From positions 54,790 through 118,789 of the forward strand of contig NZ_NRRG01000007.1 in the NCBI RefSeq assembly GCF_016583575.1: 64,000 nt of DNA, given 5' to 3'. The notes below the pieces were generated by a model. The model did not search any database, was not told the DNA's origin, and was given only the letters and a program-made list of their open reading frames with translations. This document shows positions 33,979 through 45,810 of this stretch, piece after piece. Source of the DNA: Thiocystis violacea (GTDB lineage Bacteria; Pseudomonadota; Gammaproteobacteria; Chromatiales; Chromatiaceae). Each line of letters opens with the position of its first letter. Position 1 is the first letter of the stretch. The translations under genes and the position numbers were made by a program.

Positions 33979-35430
33979 TTAGAGTCCGAACTCCTGGCGC
34001 AGCCGGGCCTGGAGCTTGCGAGCCTGTTTGAAGGACTCCTTGAGCATCAGCCGGTGCAGTTCGTTGAGATCGTCCGGGTTGACGCGGTTGACCGCGTCGG
34101 GATCCTGGGTCTGGAGCTGTTGATTGATCCGGAAGCGCTGGATCAGATGGAAGGCCTCGACCTCGGCGGAGATGTCCTCGGGCTGGCGCCGACGGATGCG
34201 TCCGACGGCGCGCAGACGCTCGGCCGTGTTGGTCGCCCAGACCCCTTCCTTCAAGGCCCAGAGACGGGCCGCGTCCATGAAGAAGCGCGCGCCCTGGAGC
34301 TTGAGGTCGATGGTGTGGGGGAAGGCCCGGTTGCGGTCGAAGGCGAACTGGCCGGCCCAGCCCAGCGGCGGGACCGTGCTCAGGCTCTGATCGGCGAGCG
34401 CGTGGAAGAACCGGCTTTGCTCGGGCGCCTCGCGGATCAGCCAGCCGCGGAGTTGGTCGACCGGATCGCTGCTGCCGTAGAGCGGCCGGAAATCGAAAAA
34501 GATGGCGCCGTGCAGCACCGCCTCGGGGTCCGGGAGGTGCAGCCAGTCCGCGAAACGCTGGCGCCACTCGGCTTCGCTCAAACACCACTCGGGATTGCCG
34601 GCCATGATGTTGCCCCGGCAGCGCTCGAAGCCGCAGTGATGCAGGGCTTGATTGACCGCCCGCGCGAAGGGCAGGAAGGCCTCGCGCAGGGCCGGGGTGC
34701 TCTCGGGATCGGGAGGCACGAACAGCAGTCCGTTGTCCTGATCGGTCACGAAGGTCTGTTCGAGCCGGCCCTCGGAGCCGAAGACCATCCAGCACCAGGG
34801 CACGGCCGGCAGGTCGAACTCGTCCTCGATCAGCTCGATCACCCGCATCCCGATCAGGTCGTTGAGGCCCGACATCCACTGACAGAGCGGTTCGACGCCC
34901 ATCCCGCCCAGGAACAGCTCGGCGCCGCGCCGACGTACCCGATCCGCCGCGAGGGTCATGGCCGCCATGTCGCGCGCGGCGCCGATGCTGGCGATCAGCG
35001 ATTCCGCGCCGCCCGCGCGCAGCCCAAGCAGATCGGCCTGGGTGACCAGACCGCACAGCCGACCGTCCGGCTCGGTCAGTACCAGATGGCTGACGCCCTT
35101 CTTGGCCATCATCACCTTGGCGCGGTGCGTGGGGGCGTCCGCAGCCAGGCTCAGGGGCGCACCGATCATATGGTTGGCGACCGGATCCTCCAAGCCGCCA
35201 CCCTCGAAGCTGATGACGTGCAGCATGTCGCGCAGCGTGACGAGCCCCAGCGGCAACCCGGTCGCGGTGTCGGCGACGACCGCCGCGTCCTCATCGTCCT
35301 GACTGAAGCGATAAAGCGTTTCGCGCAGTCGTGTCTCGGGCGCGACCACCAGGGGTTCGCGGCGAGCCAGCGCCCGCAGCGGGGCGAGGTCCGGTCCTGA
35401 TTCGGTCGGCGGCGTCTCGATCTCGCTCAT
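33979..35430 (-). CDS. CBS-domain protein with DUF294 nucleotidyltransferase domain
   Basis: A 483-residue cytosolic protein. Two CBS motifs lie at about residues 15-140 (for example PLGLVTLRDML and LCGLVTQADLL). The GlnD-like nucleotidyltransferase follows, with GSEGRLEQTF and TDQDNGLLF carrying the metal-binding acidic residues, and then a DUF294 C-terminal domain. CBS domains normally bind adenine nucleotides, so energy-state control of a protein nucleotidylation is possible. AGGA precedes the ATG. It follows the response regulator on the same strand, and may share its transcript. Confidence 0.82.
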   Translation of the reverse strand: MSEIETPPTESGPDLAPLRALARREPLVVAPETRLRETLYRFSQDDEDAAVVADTATGLPLGLVTLRDMLHVISFEGGGLEDPVANHMIGAPLSLAADAPTHRAKVMMAKKGVSHLVLTEPDGRLCGLVTQADLLGLRAGGAESLIASIGAARDMAAMTLAADRVRRRGAELFLGGMGVEPLCQWMSGLNDLIGMRVIELIEDEFDLPAVPWCWMVFGSEGRLEQTFVTDQDNGLLFVPPDPESTPALREAFLPFARAVNQALHHCGFERCRGNIMAGNPEWCLSEAEWRQRFADWLHLPDPEAVLHGAIFFDFRPLYGSSDPVDQLRGWLIREAPEQSRFFHALADQSLSTVPPLGWAGQFAFDRNRAFPHTIDLKLQGARFFMDAARLWALKEGVWATNTAERLRAVGRIRRRQPEDISAEVEAFHLIQRFRINQQLQTQDPDAVNRVNPDDLNELHRLMLKESFKQARKLQARLRQEFGL

Positions 35431-35522
35431 GTCGGTCCTCTTAATCCTCCGGCGGGTCGGCGCTTCATCGCTCGATCCGGAGCGGTGTGCCTTGTCGTTG
35501 GTCGCGGCGGCGTTCGCCCGGA

Positions 35523-35897
35523 TCAATCCGTCGTGGCGAGCAGTTCCTTCACTTTATCGACCAGGTCGCGCGTCGAAAATGGCTTCGGCATATAGGCGTC
35601 CGCGCCCAGGGCGAGTCCCTTGTCGTGCTCGGCTTCGCGGCCCTTGGCGGTCAGCATGAGCACGCGCGTCCTGGCCAGGGCCGGATCCGCGCGGACCGCG
35701 GCCAGGACGGCGAAACCATCGAGCTTGGGCATCATGACATCGAGCACCACTAGGTCCGGTCGATGGGTTCTGACGGCGGCCAGGCCGGCCTCTCCATCGC
35801 GGGCGACGCGCACCTCATGCCCCTCGCGCATCATCAGGAATTCCAGCGAGATGACGATATTGGGCTCGTCGTCGACGATCAGGATCCGCTTACTCAT
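35523..35897 (-). CDS. Single-domain response regulator
   Basis: A 124-residue receiver domain with acidic pair VDDEP, phosphoacceptor in VVLDVMMPKLDG, switch residue in MLTAKG and lysine in MPKPFS. No output domain is present. It overlaps the histidine kinase end by eight bases and is its obvious partner. Without an output domain it may act by protein contact or as part of a phosphorelay. Confidence 0.93.
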   Translation of the reverse strand: MSKRILIVDDEPNIVISLEFLMMREGHEVRVARDGEAGLAAVRTHRPDLVVLDVMMPKLDGFAVLAAVRADPALARTRVLMLTAKGREAEHDKGLALGADAYMPKPFSTRDLVDKVKELLATTD

Positions 35898-38652
35898 GGT
35901 CAGGCCTTCGGTCCAGGGTATCCGAGTGATGGGCTGGTAGCTCGAAGCAGAGGTTAGCACCTTTTTGGGGCGGATTTTCCGCCCAGATGCGTCCGCCCAG
36001 GTTGTCGATGATCTGTCGGCTGATCGGGAGGCCCAGACCGGTTCCGGCGGGTTTGACCCCGCCGATCGAGGTTTGGCGGAATTTTTCGAAGACCAGCTCA
36101 AGCTCGGTCTCCGGGATGCCTGGTCCGTTGTCGGACACGCGGACGCGCCAGCCCGCCTCGACGCCATGGAGCCCGATCCCGATGCGTCCGGTGTCGGCCG
36201 GAGCGAATTTGGCCGCGTTCGACAGCAGGTTCACGAGCACCTGGACCAGACGATCACGATCGCCCCAGACGATCGCGGGTCGCGGATCCAGATCGATCTC
36301 GAGCGCGATCCCCCGCTCCTCGATCAACTGTTCGGTCGCCGAGACCGCCTGCTCGATCACGGTCTGGAGCGTCACCGCCTCGGTGCGCCAGTCTGCATGG
36401 CCCGATTCGATCTTGGCCAGATCCAGTACCTGATTGACGAGCCGTGACAGCCGCTCGGTCTCGCTGACCAGGATGCCGAGAAAACGCTTGCGCTGATCGA
36501 GTGCGATCTCGGGATCGTCGTACAGGATCTCGGAGAAGGCCCGGATGGAGGCCAGTGGGGTGCGCAGCTCATGGGTGACGGACGACATGAAGTCGTCCTT
36601 GAGCCGATCGAGTTCCTGGAGCCGCACATTGGCGGCGCGCAGCTCGGCGGTGGCGACCTCCAGCGCCTGGGATTTCTGCTCCAGCTCGTGGCTGTAGGCG
36701 CGGATCTGCGACGCCTCGTCAAGGATGTCGAGCACCTCGTCGAGTCCCAGCGCCTCCTCCTGCGTGACCGAGCCCACCATCAGTCGCGCCGAGGCGCCGC
36801 CGATCGCGCCCGAGAGCAGGGTCTCGGCGAAGTTGACCGTCTCGGCGTCGGCGGGCAAGGCGTCGGGCGAGGCCAGCCCCCGCGACTCCGCGTAGCGGGA
36901 GAAGGCGAAACGGGTGCGAGCCAGACCGAGGAAACGCCCGTTCAGGGCCATCAACTCGCGGATGTCCGCGCGGCCGCGCCAGAGCGGCGCGCGGCTGGTC
37001 TGGCGTTGCCGCGGGGCGTCCACGAAGATGCGCGCCTGGGCCGCCTCGATCGCGTTCGGCTCGCGCCGCGAGGAGACCGCCAGAAAGGCGCCGATGTTGG
37101 CGATCAGACTCCAGAATAGGCCATGGGTGATCTCGTTCCAGCCGGTCAGACCGAAGAGCGCCAGCGGGGCGAGGAAATCCATGCCGCCGGGACCGGATTC
37201 CATGAAGGCCGGAGGCAGCCAGCCGGACTTGGCGAAGGAGGGCAACAGCAGGGTGTACATCCAGACCGCGAAGCCGGCGCTGAGTCCCGCCAGCGCCCCT
37301 GCGTGGGTGCCGCCGCGCCAGTAGAGCCCGCCGATCACCACGGGCGCGAACTGGGCGATGGCGACGAAGCTGATCAGCCCGATGCTGACCAGGGCATAGG
37401 CCTCGCCGGCGAACCGATAGTAGAGATAGCCGAGCATCAGGACCAAGACGATGGCCCCCCGGCGGACATTGAGCAGCAGCCGGCCGAGATCGGCCGGCGG
37501 CGGGCGACGGCGCCAGCGGCGCAACAGCATCGGCAGCACCAGGTCGTTGCAGACCATGGTCGAGAGGGCGATGGTCTCGACGATCACCATCCCGGTCGCG
37601 GCGGACAGACCGCCGATGAACACCAGCAGCGCCAGCCAGGGCTGGTCGAAGGCGATCGGCAGGGTCAGCATGAAGGTATCGGCGTCGACCGTCCCGTCCG
37701 GAAAGGTCGCGAGCCCGGCGATCGCGATCGGGATCACGAACAGATTGATCAGTAGCAGATAGAGCGGGAACAGCCAGATGGCGCGCCGGATGTGGCGCTC
37801 GTCGCTGTTCTCCACCACCGCGACCTGGAATTGGCGCGGCAGCAGCATGACCGCCAGCGCGGCCAGGAAGGAGATCGCGAACCAGTCCTGGAAGGGCGAG
37901 AGACTGGGCTCCAGCAATGGCGCGAGCCGCTCGGCGAGTCCTGGGTCATCCAGGACGCGCGGCAGCTCGGGGCCGCCGAGGCCAAGCAGGCCGGCGGTGA
38001 CGAACAGCCCGACCGCCAGGAAGGCGACCAGCTTGACGATCGACTCGAAGGCGATCGCCGCGACCATCCCCTCGTGTCGCTCGCTGGCGTCCAGTTGGCG
38101 CGTACCGAAGAGGATGGTGAAGGCCGCCAGCAGCAGGGCGATGACGAAGGCCGAATCGTGCCAGAGCGGCAGGGCGGTCTGGCCCGGCATCCGGACCTCG
38201 GGGTAATGCTGGAGGATGGCGAAGCTCCAGGCGATGGCCTTGAGCTGGAGCGCGATGTAGGGCACCACCCCGATCACCGCGATGACGGTCGCCACGCCTC
38301 CGAGCGCCTGACTCTTGCCATAACGCGAGGCGATGAAGTCGGCGATCGAGGTGATGCGCTCGGCCTTGCTGACCCGAACCATCTTGAGGAGCACGGATCC
38401 CCAGAGCAGGGCGATCAGGGTCGGTCCCAGATAGATGGGCAGGAAGCCGATGCCGTTCTCCGTCGCCCGCCCGACGCTTCCGTAGAAGGTCCAGGCCGTG
38501 CAATAGACGGCGAGCGAGAGCGCGTAGATGGTCGGATGCGCGATGATGGAGCGACCGTGATCGGCGCGCCGGTCCGCCCAGTAGGCGATCGCGAAGAGCA
38601 GCCCGAGATAGGCGAATGAAACACCGATGATGAGCGGCCCAGTGATCACCAT
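35890..38652 (-). CDS. CbrA-like sensor histidine kinase fused to a solute:sodium symporter
   Basis: A 920-residue inner-membrane protein. Residues 1 to about 530 form a 12-13 helix PutP/SSS-type transporter domain (starting [17 protein letters not shown]). A short linker follows, then the kinase core: H-box [17 protein letters not shown] near residue 690, N-box [16 protein letters not shown]1 DNGPGIPE and G2 GTGLGLPIS. CbrA-type proteins of this design control carbon and nitrogen use or sense amino acids. Unlike CbrA of Pseudomonas I see no clear PAS. A small membrane protein precedes it. Confidence 0.88.
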   Translation of the reverse strand: MVITGPLIIGVSFAYLGLLFAIAYWADRRADHGRSIIAHPTIYALSLAVYCTAWTFYGSVGRATENGIGFLPIYLGPTLIALLWGSVLLKMVRVSKAERITSIADFIASRYGKSQALGGVATVIAVIGVVPYIALQLKAIAWSFAILQHYPEVRMPGQTALPLWHDSAFVIALLLAAFTILFGTRQLDASERHEGMVAAIAFESIVKLVAFLAVGLFVTAGLLGLGGPELPRVLDDPGLAERLAPLLEPSLSPFQDWFAISFLAALAVMLLPRQFQVAVVENSDERHIRRAIWLFPLYLLLINLFVIPIAIAGLATFPDGTVDADTFMLTLPIAFDQPWLALLVFIGGLSAATGMVIVETIALSTMVCNDLVLPMLLRRWRRRPPPADLGRLLLNVRRGAIVLVLMLGYLYYRFAGEAYALVSIGLISFVAIAQFAPVVIGGLYWRGGTHAGALAGLSAGFAVWMYTLLLPSFAKSGWLPPAFMESGPGGMDFLAPLALFGLTGWNEITHGLFWSLIANIGAFLAVSSRREPNAIEAAQARIFVDAPRQRQTSRAPLWRGRADIRELMALNGRFLGLARTRFAFSRYAESRGLASPDALPADAETVNFAETLLSGAIGGASARLMVGSVTQEEALGLDEVLDILDEASQIRAYSHELEQKSQALEVATAELRAANVRLQELDRLKDDFMSSVTHELRTPLASIRAFSEILYDDPEIALDQRKRFLGILVSETERLSRLVNQVLDLAKIESGHADWRTEAVTLQTVIEQAVSATEQLIEERGIALEIDLDPRPAIVWGDRDRLVQVLVNLLSNAAKFAPADTGRIGIGLHGVEAGWRVRVSDNGPGIPETELELVFEKFRQTSIGGVKPAGTGLGLPISRQIIDNLGGRIWAENPPQKGANLCFELPAHHSDTLDRRPDHE

Positions 38653-38658
38653 GGGCCG

Positions 38659-38859
38659 TCATTCACGCCCGCGCGTCGCGACCCAGGCGGCCAGACCAAT
38701 GACCGTGGCCCAGACGCCGTAGAGATAGAGCAGGAGCGCCGGGATTCCCCGCCAGCGTTCAAGGGCCTCGAACTGGAGCACGAGCGGCGAGAACAGCAGC
38801 AGCATCGCCGCCAGGAAGAGCGTCAGCAGACGTTGTCTGAGCAAGGTCGCGCGAGGCAT
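38659..38859 (-). CDS. Small membrane protein upstream of the symporter-kinase
   Basis: A 66-residue protein with two hydrophobic helices, about residues 10-27 and 38-60. It ends six bases before the symporter-kinase start, so the two are almost surely co-transcribed. Short membrane partners of solute:sodium symporters are known in other families; whether this one assists the kinase's transporter domain is inferred from position. Confidence 0.65.
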   Translation of the reverse strand: MPRATLLRQRLLTLFLAAMLLLFSPLVLQFEALERWRGIPALLLYLYGVWATVIGLAAWVATRGRE

Positions 38860-38893
38860 GGGCGGCTGGCTATCCGGTCGGGTCGGAGGCGAA

Positions 38894-38918
38894 ACGGCCC
38901 GCGCGGATCGCGGGCCGT
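38894..38918 (-). terminator. Terminator of the PIN-domain gene
   Basis: On the minus strand ACGGCCCGCG, loop ATCCG and CGCGGGCCGT are followed by TTTC. It lies 20 bases beyond the PIN gene stop. Confidence 0.7.
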
Positions 38919-38938
38919 CATGCGCTGAAGACGAGGAT

Positions 38939-39373
38939 TCAGGCGACCTTGGCCTGCATGCGTCTCAGAAAATCCGCAGGGGCCAGCACCGGCAGCGTGG
39001 TCTCGGGGAAATCCGAGGGATTGAGGGTGATGACATGATCGAGTCCGTTCACGCGGGCGCAGGCGTGGGTCAACGCATCCTCGAAGTAGAGCCATCCCAG
39101 ATCCATGGCCGCGTCGACCACGGCGGCGTCGACCGGGGCGACCTCCAGCATGGCGCGCAGCTCGGTCAGCTTGGCCCGCGCGCGGGGCGATCCTTGCGAG
39201 CGGGTGAGAAAGTCGTTCAGGTATTCGATCGCCGTGGCGCAGACATATCCCGCGACATCGCCATTGGCGGCCAGCGTCAGGGCCGCGTTGGATTCCGGAG
39301 TGGGTTGACCGTCATTCGTCAATGCGTCGACCAGCACGCTTACATCGAACAATGCCTTGGGCTGTGGGTTCAT
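38939..39373 (-). CDS. PIN-domain ribonuclease (VapC-type toxin)
   Basis: A 144-residue PIN nuclease. Acidic active-site residues are visible in LFDVSVLVDAL, ATAIEYLNDF, and YFEDALTHACA. AAGGAG placed seven bases before the ATG at 39373 favours this start over 39397. VapC toxins cut tRNA or rRNA and need a partner antitoxin; none is evident within the 390 bases upstream, so the gene may be an orphan or the partner is decayed. Confidence 0.8.
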   Translation of the reverse strand: MNPQPKALFDVSVLVDALTNDGQPTPESNAALTLAANGDVAGYVCATAIEYLNDFLTRSQGSPRARAKLTELRAMLEVAPVDAAVVDAAMDLGWLYFEDALTHACARVNGLDHVITLNPSDFPETTLPVLAPADFLRRMQAKVA

Positions 39374-39762
39374 GAGTTGCTCCTTATTTCGATCCATGGT
39401 CCTGTGGGGCGATCGGTGCTTACTCGCTAGCGCCCCTTGGCGGGCTCATCGCCTCCGGTGCCGCCGTCGCGCGTGCCAGGAAACCAGCGGAACTTCGCTC
39501 TCCGCGAGGAGGCGGCTGGTTGGATCCAGGGTGATCCAGGGATGGCGCGAGCGAATGTTCCAGGAGCTGGAGGAAGGCAAAACGGCTACGGATGGCCGCG
39601 TCGAGACAGGCCAGTCTCCTGGATGCGGTTGAATATCTTCCTTGATCATCCCCGCTCGTCGGCATGACGGAATGGCGTCAACCGATTCTGCCTCGATTCT
39701 TGAGCGCGCGCGAGCCTATTTTTCAGGCATGGGCGAGTCGGGCGGCCATACCCCGCCGTGTA
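39374..39762. other. Gene-poor stretch upstream of the PIN gene
   Basis: About 390 bases without a recognisable gene. Open frames on both strands do not resemble any antitoxin family. It may be the remains of one or several toxin-antitoxin genes. Confidence 0.4.
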
Positions 39763-40050
39763 TCAGCGAGGATGCGTCTCGACGTAGGCGCGCACGATCT
39801 CGTTGACGCGCGTCTGCCAGCCCGGCCCGGTCGCCTTCATCGCGGCCAGGACATCGGCATCGAAACGGATGGTGGTCGAGACCTTAGGCGTCGGCGAGGG
39901 CGGCCGGCCGACGCGCGACCGGGGTTTCACGGTTTCCCACTCTTCATCCGTCAGTGGTCGGGCGTCCGGATCGGACAGCGCGGCGGCGGCGGTGATGGCG
40001 GCGTCTTCTTCGTCGGTGGGTATGATGGTGCCGGGTTTAAGACGTGGCAT
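39763..40050 (-). CDS. brnA: BrnA-type antitoxin
   Basis: A 95-residue DNA-binding antitoxin. The family start LKPGTIIPTDEEDAAITAAA and the C-terminal ribbon-helix-helix (STTIRFDADVLAAMKATGPG, WQTRVNEIVRAYV) are clear. It normally neutralises and represses with BrnT. Its start overlaps the end of the truncated brnT by 14 bases, the standard brnTA arrangement. The antitoxin seems intact although its toxin is not. Confidence 0.88.
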   Translation of the reverse strand: MPRLKPGTIIPTDEEDAAITAAAALSDPDARPLTDEEWETVKPRSRVGRPPSPTPKVSTTIRFDADVLAAMKATGPGWQTRVNEIVRAYVETHPR

Positions 40051-40203
40051 AGTGATTGATCTCGCGTTGATTGGCCTTGCGCAGGCTGATGAGGCGTCGC
40101 GCATCGGATCGATCGACGAAGACCACCGCGAACAGGCGCAGGCCGATGTAGCCGATACCGCCTTGCCGCTCTTCGCCGTAATCCCAGCGGTTATCGATAA
40201 GGA
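40037..40203 (-). pseudogene. brnT: BrnT toxin, N-terminally truncated
   Basis: One frame reads DNRWDYGEERQGGIGYIG, then LRLFAVVFVD and RRLISLRKANQREINHY, ending at TAA 40037-40039. This is the C-terminal two thirds of the BrnT ribonuclease. There is no start codon, and a stop lies just upstream in frame; the first 30-35 residues are gone. The break lies immediately next to the glgP stop at 40216, so a deletion joined the two. Confidence 0.82.
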
Positions 40204-40215
40204 GGAATTAAGATC

Positions 40216-42711
<2,496 letters not shown>

Positions 42712-42948
42712 GATGGTGCCTCGTCGGAACCTGATGGAAGGAGTTGGAAGAGCCCGGCCGGATCCGGGGTCGCCCCGCGCTATCCGCCCGGAATCGGTGT
42801 TGGGGTGACCGCCGTTCAGGTCGCTGTGTCGCTGTCGCTGGCCTGTCGGGCCTTGATTTGGAACCGACCACTGACCTTCGCCAACTCTAGAACGCTCGGG
42901 TTCGGTCGTCCATGTCTGGCCTGGTGGCGCCGTACCCCAGAGCCTGGT

Positions 42949-45351
42949 TCAGGACTCCAGCGTTGTCAGGAGTAGCTCCGGGATTCGTTCGCCGACATCC
43001 GGGAAGGACTCGATCGGCACCGGACGCGAGAAATAGTAGCCCTGCGCGTAACGGCAGCCCATGCGCCGCAAGAGCCTCACATGGCCGGCGTCCTCCACGC
43101 CCTCGGCGACCACCTCGATCTCGAAGCTGCGCGCCATCGCGGTCACCGCCTCCACCAACGCCTGGTCACCGACGTTGGTGTTGATGTCGCGCACGAAGCT
43201 CTTGTCGACCTTCAGGCGATCGACGGAGAAACGCTTCAGATAGGAAAGCGATGAGTAGCCGGTGCCGAAATCGTCCAGATAGACGGGGAAACCGTTCGCG
43301 CGCACGGCTTCGAGCCAGGTCTGAGCCCCGCCCAGATCACTGAGCAGGACGCCCTCGGTGATCTCCAGGGCCAGCGAGGCGGGCGTGAAGTCGAGACGGC
43401 TGGCCAGATCGAGCAGGATGTCGGGCGGGAGACCATCGGGGATCTGGCACGCCGATACATTGACCGACAGGGACAGTGTCTTGCCCTCGCGTCGCCAGGC
43501 GGCGAGCTGCCTGCCGGCCTCTTCAACCACCCAGAGTCCCATATCCGTGATGAGGCCGGTTTCCTCGGCCAGTGGAATGAACTCGTCGGGGGGAACCAGC
43601 CCGCGCTCCGGATGTTGCCAGCGGATCAGGGCCTCGGCGCCAGCCAGTCGGTTGTGCTTGAGATCCACGATCGGCTGGAAGAAAAGGACGAATTGCTTTT
43701 CACGGACGGCGCGTCGCAGGTCGTATTCCAGGCGTCGTCGATGCTCGGCGATCTTGGCCAGGTTCGGATCGAAAAAGCGCACGTCGCTCCCGTTGCTGGC
43801 TTTGGCATGGCTCAGGGCCAAGCCGGCATGTTGCATCAGTCCTGGGATTCCGGCGTCGGTGTCCTGGGGATAAAAGGCGATCCCGGCGCTCACATGGAGC
43901 CTCAGGGGCGAGCCGGCGACGAAATAGTGCTGATGCAATCCTTGCAGAATGCGGGCGGCGACGCGCTCGGCGTCCAGATCGCGCTGAAGGTCGACCAGCA
44001 CCAGGGCGAACTGGTCCGCGCCGATCCTGGCCACCACATCGGTGCTCTTCACGCTCCTGGACAGGCGTCGGGTGGCTTCCTTGAGGATCTCGTCGCCGGT
44101 GGCTGGACCGAAGCCATCGAGGATTCGCCTGAAGTCGTCGAAGCTGATCAGGATGAGCGCGAAACCCTCGTGCTGACGAAGATCGCAGGCCAGGGTCAAC
44201 TCTTGCATCCGTTGCTCCAGTCCGAGCGGGTTGGCCACGCCGGTCAGACTGTCCGTGACGGCCATTTGTCTGGCCGATCGCTCCGCCTCCTTGTGCTGGG
44301 TGACATCGTGGATGACACCTTGGATGGATTGCTCCGCGATCGGCGTGAGCACCATGCTCAGCCATCGATCCGGTCCCTCTGGCGTGCGGAATGGCAGGTC
44401 GGCCGCGGTGCTGCGATGGTTGCTCAGACAGCCGAGCAAGACCTCGGCCAGCCGCGCCGGCTCTTTCCAGCCGAGACAGAAGATCGACAGCTCGGTCGGC
44501 GGCTCGTCGACGACGGGCAGACGCGCGAGCCGAGCGAACGCGGGATTCCATGAGGTCAGAATCCCTTCGTTGTCGATGATGAAGATGCCCGTTTCCGCGT
44601 TCTTGAAAATGGCGTGATAGCGGCGCTCGTCGATCTCCCGTTGGATGCGCAGGCCACGCTCCTCGTCGAGCGCCTTGACCAAGCGGTCCGCCATCAGATT
44701 CACGTCCGTCACCAGACGGCCGATTTCGGAGCGACGGTGTCCGGCCGGTAGGGGCAGACGCTCGCCTCGGGTCGCGTCCATGCCGTGCAGCCCATCCGAG
44801 ATGGCCTTGATGGGTCGGATGATGCGCAGCAGCATCGCCGCCGCGACGGCGAGCGCGACCAGCAGCAGTTGCAGGGCCATTTGCACCATGGCGACATGCG
44901 CTTCCTGGTGCATGGCCTCACGGATCACGCTCAGGTTCGGGGTGAGCAGGATCCGGCCGACGCGCGTTTCGGGCGTGAAGGGAGAAAAGACCTCGCGCAC
45001 CAGGGGCGTGGCGTTCGCGTCCGCCGACGCCTCGACCGGATCCTGGGACCGGCGGCGACTAGCCAGTTCCAGCTCACCCGCCTGGATGACGACGGACAGA
45101 ACCTCTGAATTCCTCAGCAAGCCGGACGCGAGTTCGGCGGCGAGAACCTCGTCCCCGGCGAAACAGGCGACGCTGGCGGTGCTCTCGACGGTATCGAGCA
45201 GTTGACTGAGACGGAGCTTGGAGGCTGCCTCCGCTTGTATCCGGTCGTACTTCAGATTGAGAGCGACGGTGAGGGCGCCGAGCAATACGAACACCGCGAC
45301 CAGGACAAGCCCGGTGCGAAACAGGATGCTGCTGTGCCAGCTAGGAGGCAT
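42949..45351 (-). CDS. Membrane c-di-GMP phosphodiesterase (HAMP-PAS-degenerate GGDEF-EAL)
   Basis: An 800-residue inner-membrane protein. A transmembrane helix near 10-30 and another near 155-175 frame a periplasmic sensor, followed by HAMP and a PAS domain around 250-360. In the GGDEF domain the signature is IGADQF, so cyclase activity is probably lost. The EAL domain is complete, with AEALIRW, and DDFGTGYSSLSYLKRF carrying the metal aspartates. It should hydrolyse c-di-GMP. It lies 12 bases after a periplasmic binding-like gene in an operon with a porin. Confidence 0.88.
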   Translation of the reverse strand: MPPSWHSSILFRTGLVLVAVFVLLGALTVALNLKYDRIQAEAASKLRLSQLLDTVESTASVACFAGDEVLAAELASGLLRNSEVLSVVIQAGELELASRRRSQDPVEASADANATPLVREVFSPFTPETRVGRILLTPNLSVIREAMHQEAHVAMVQMALQLLLVALAVAAAMLLRIIRPIKAISDGLHGMDATRGERLPLPAGHRRSEIGRLVTDVNLMADRLVKALDEERGLRIQREIDERRYHAIFKNAETGIFIIDNEGILTSWNPAFARLARLPVVDEPPTELSIFCLGWKEPARLAEVLLGCLSNHRSTAADLPFRTPEGPDRWLSMVLTPIAEQSIQGVIHDVTQHKEAERSARQMAVTDSLTGVANPLGLEQRMQELTLACDLRQHEGFALILISFDDFRRILDGFGPATGDEILKEATRRLSRSVKSTDVVARIGADQFALVLVDLQRDLDAERVAARILQGLHQHYFVAGSPLRLHVSAGIAFYPQDTDAGIPGLMQHAGLALSHAKASNGSDVRFFDPNLAKIAEHRRRLEYDLRRAVREKQFVLFFQPIVDLKHNRLAGAEALIRWQHPERGLVPPDEFIPLAEETGLITDMGLWVVEEAGRQLAAWRREGKTLSLSVNVSACQIPDGLPPDILLDLASRLDFTPASLALEITEGVLLSDLGGAQTWLEAVRANGFPVYLDDFGTGYSSLSYLKRFSVDRLKVDKSFVRDINTNVGDQALVEAVTAMARSFEIEVVAEGVEDAGHVRLLRRMGCRYAQGYYFSRPVPIESFPDVGERIPELLLTTLES

Positions 45352-45363
45352 GAGGCCGCGTGC

Positions 45364-45804
45364 TCAGGGGCCGAGCGTGAAGACCACTTTGAGCTGGGAC
45401 GGACGTGCGTCCGAGCGCATGTAGCCGACCGCCCCTGGGTTGTCCGACAGCCATTTCAGGCCCTCTTCGTGTGATTTGGCCTGGCGAGGCGGAGCGGTTT
45501 TTCCCGAGAAGACCAGGCGCGACCAATAGGCGCGGATTTCGGCCGGCTTCTTGTTGACCAAGCGCTGATAGAAGTCGGCCAGGAGCGCCGGATCCTCGGG
45601 TTGGTCGACCGGAAGCGCGGCCTGGCCGCTCGGCAGTTGGCGGAAACGCCCGAGGAAGATGTTGATGACCTCCTCGCGCGTCAGGCTGTCGACACCGCTG
45701 GCGCCGCTCATGACGACGACGAGCGCGCCATCCGCGCGGGCTCCTCCGAGTCCAAGCAGGAGCGTGATGATCAGCAGCCGCCTAAGTCCATGACGTGTCT
45801 TCAT
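45364..45804 (-). CDS. PstS-like periplasmic phosphate-binding-type protein, short
   Basis: A 146-residue exported protein with a signal ending ARA. The mature part has VVMSGASGVDSLTREEVINIFLG and a later GAVGYMRSD, a pattern of the PBP-like domain of PstS-family proteins. It is about half the length of PstS. Such short proteins occur beside c-di-GMP enzymes and porins, where a sensing role is likely. It lies 6 bases after the porin gene and 12 before the EAL gene. Confidence 0.8.
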   Translation of the reverse strand: MKTRHGLRRLLIITLLLGLGGARADGALVVVMSGASGVDSLTREEVINIFLGRFRQLPSGQAALPVDQPEDPALLADFYQRLVNKKPAEIRAYWSRLVFSGKTAPPRQAKSHEEGLKWLSDNPGAVGYMRSDARPSQLKVVFTLGP

Positions 45805-45810
45805 GGCGGG

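Noticed and set aside
39420..39667. Overlapping frames proposed as antitoxin for the PIN gene
   Set aside because: None resembles known antitoxins, and they do not lie at the usual distance.
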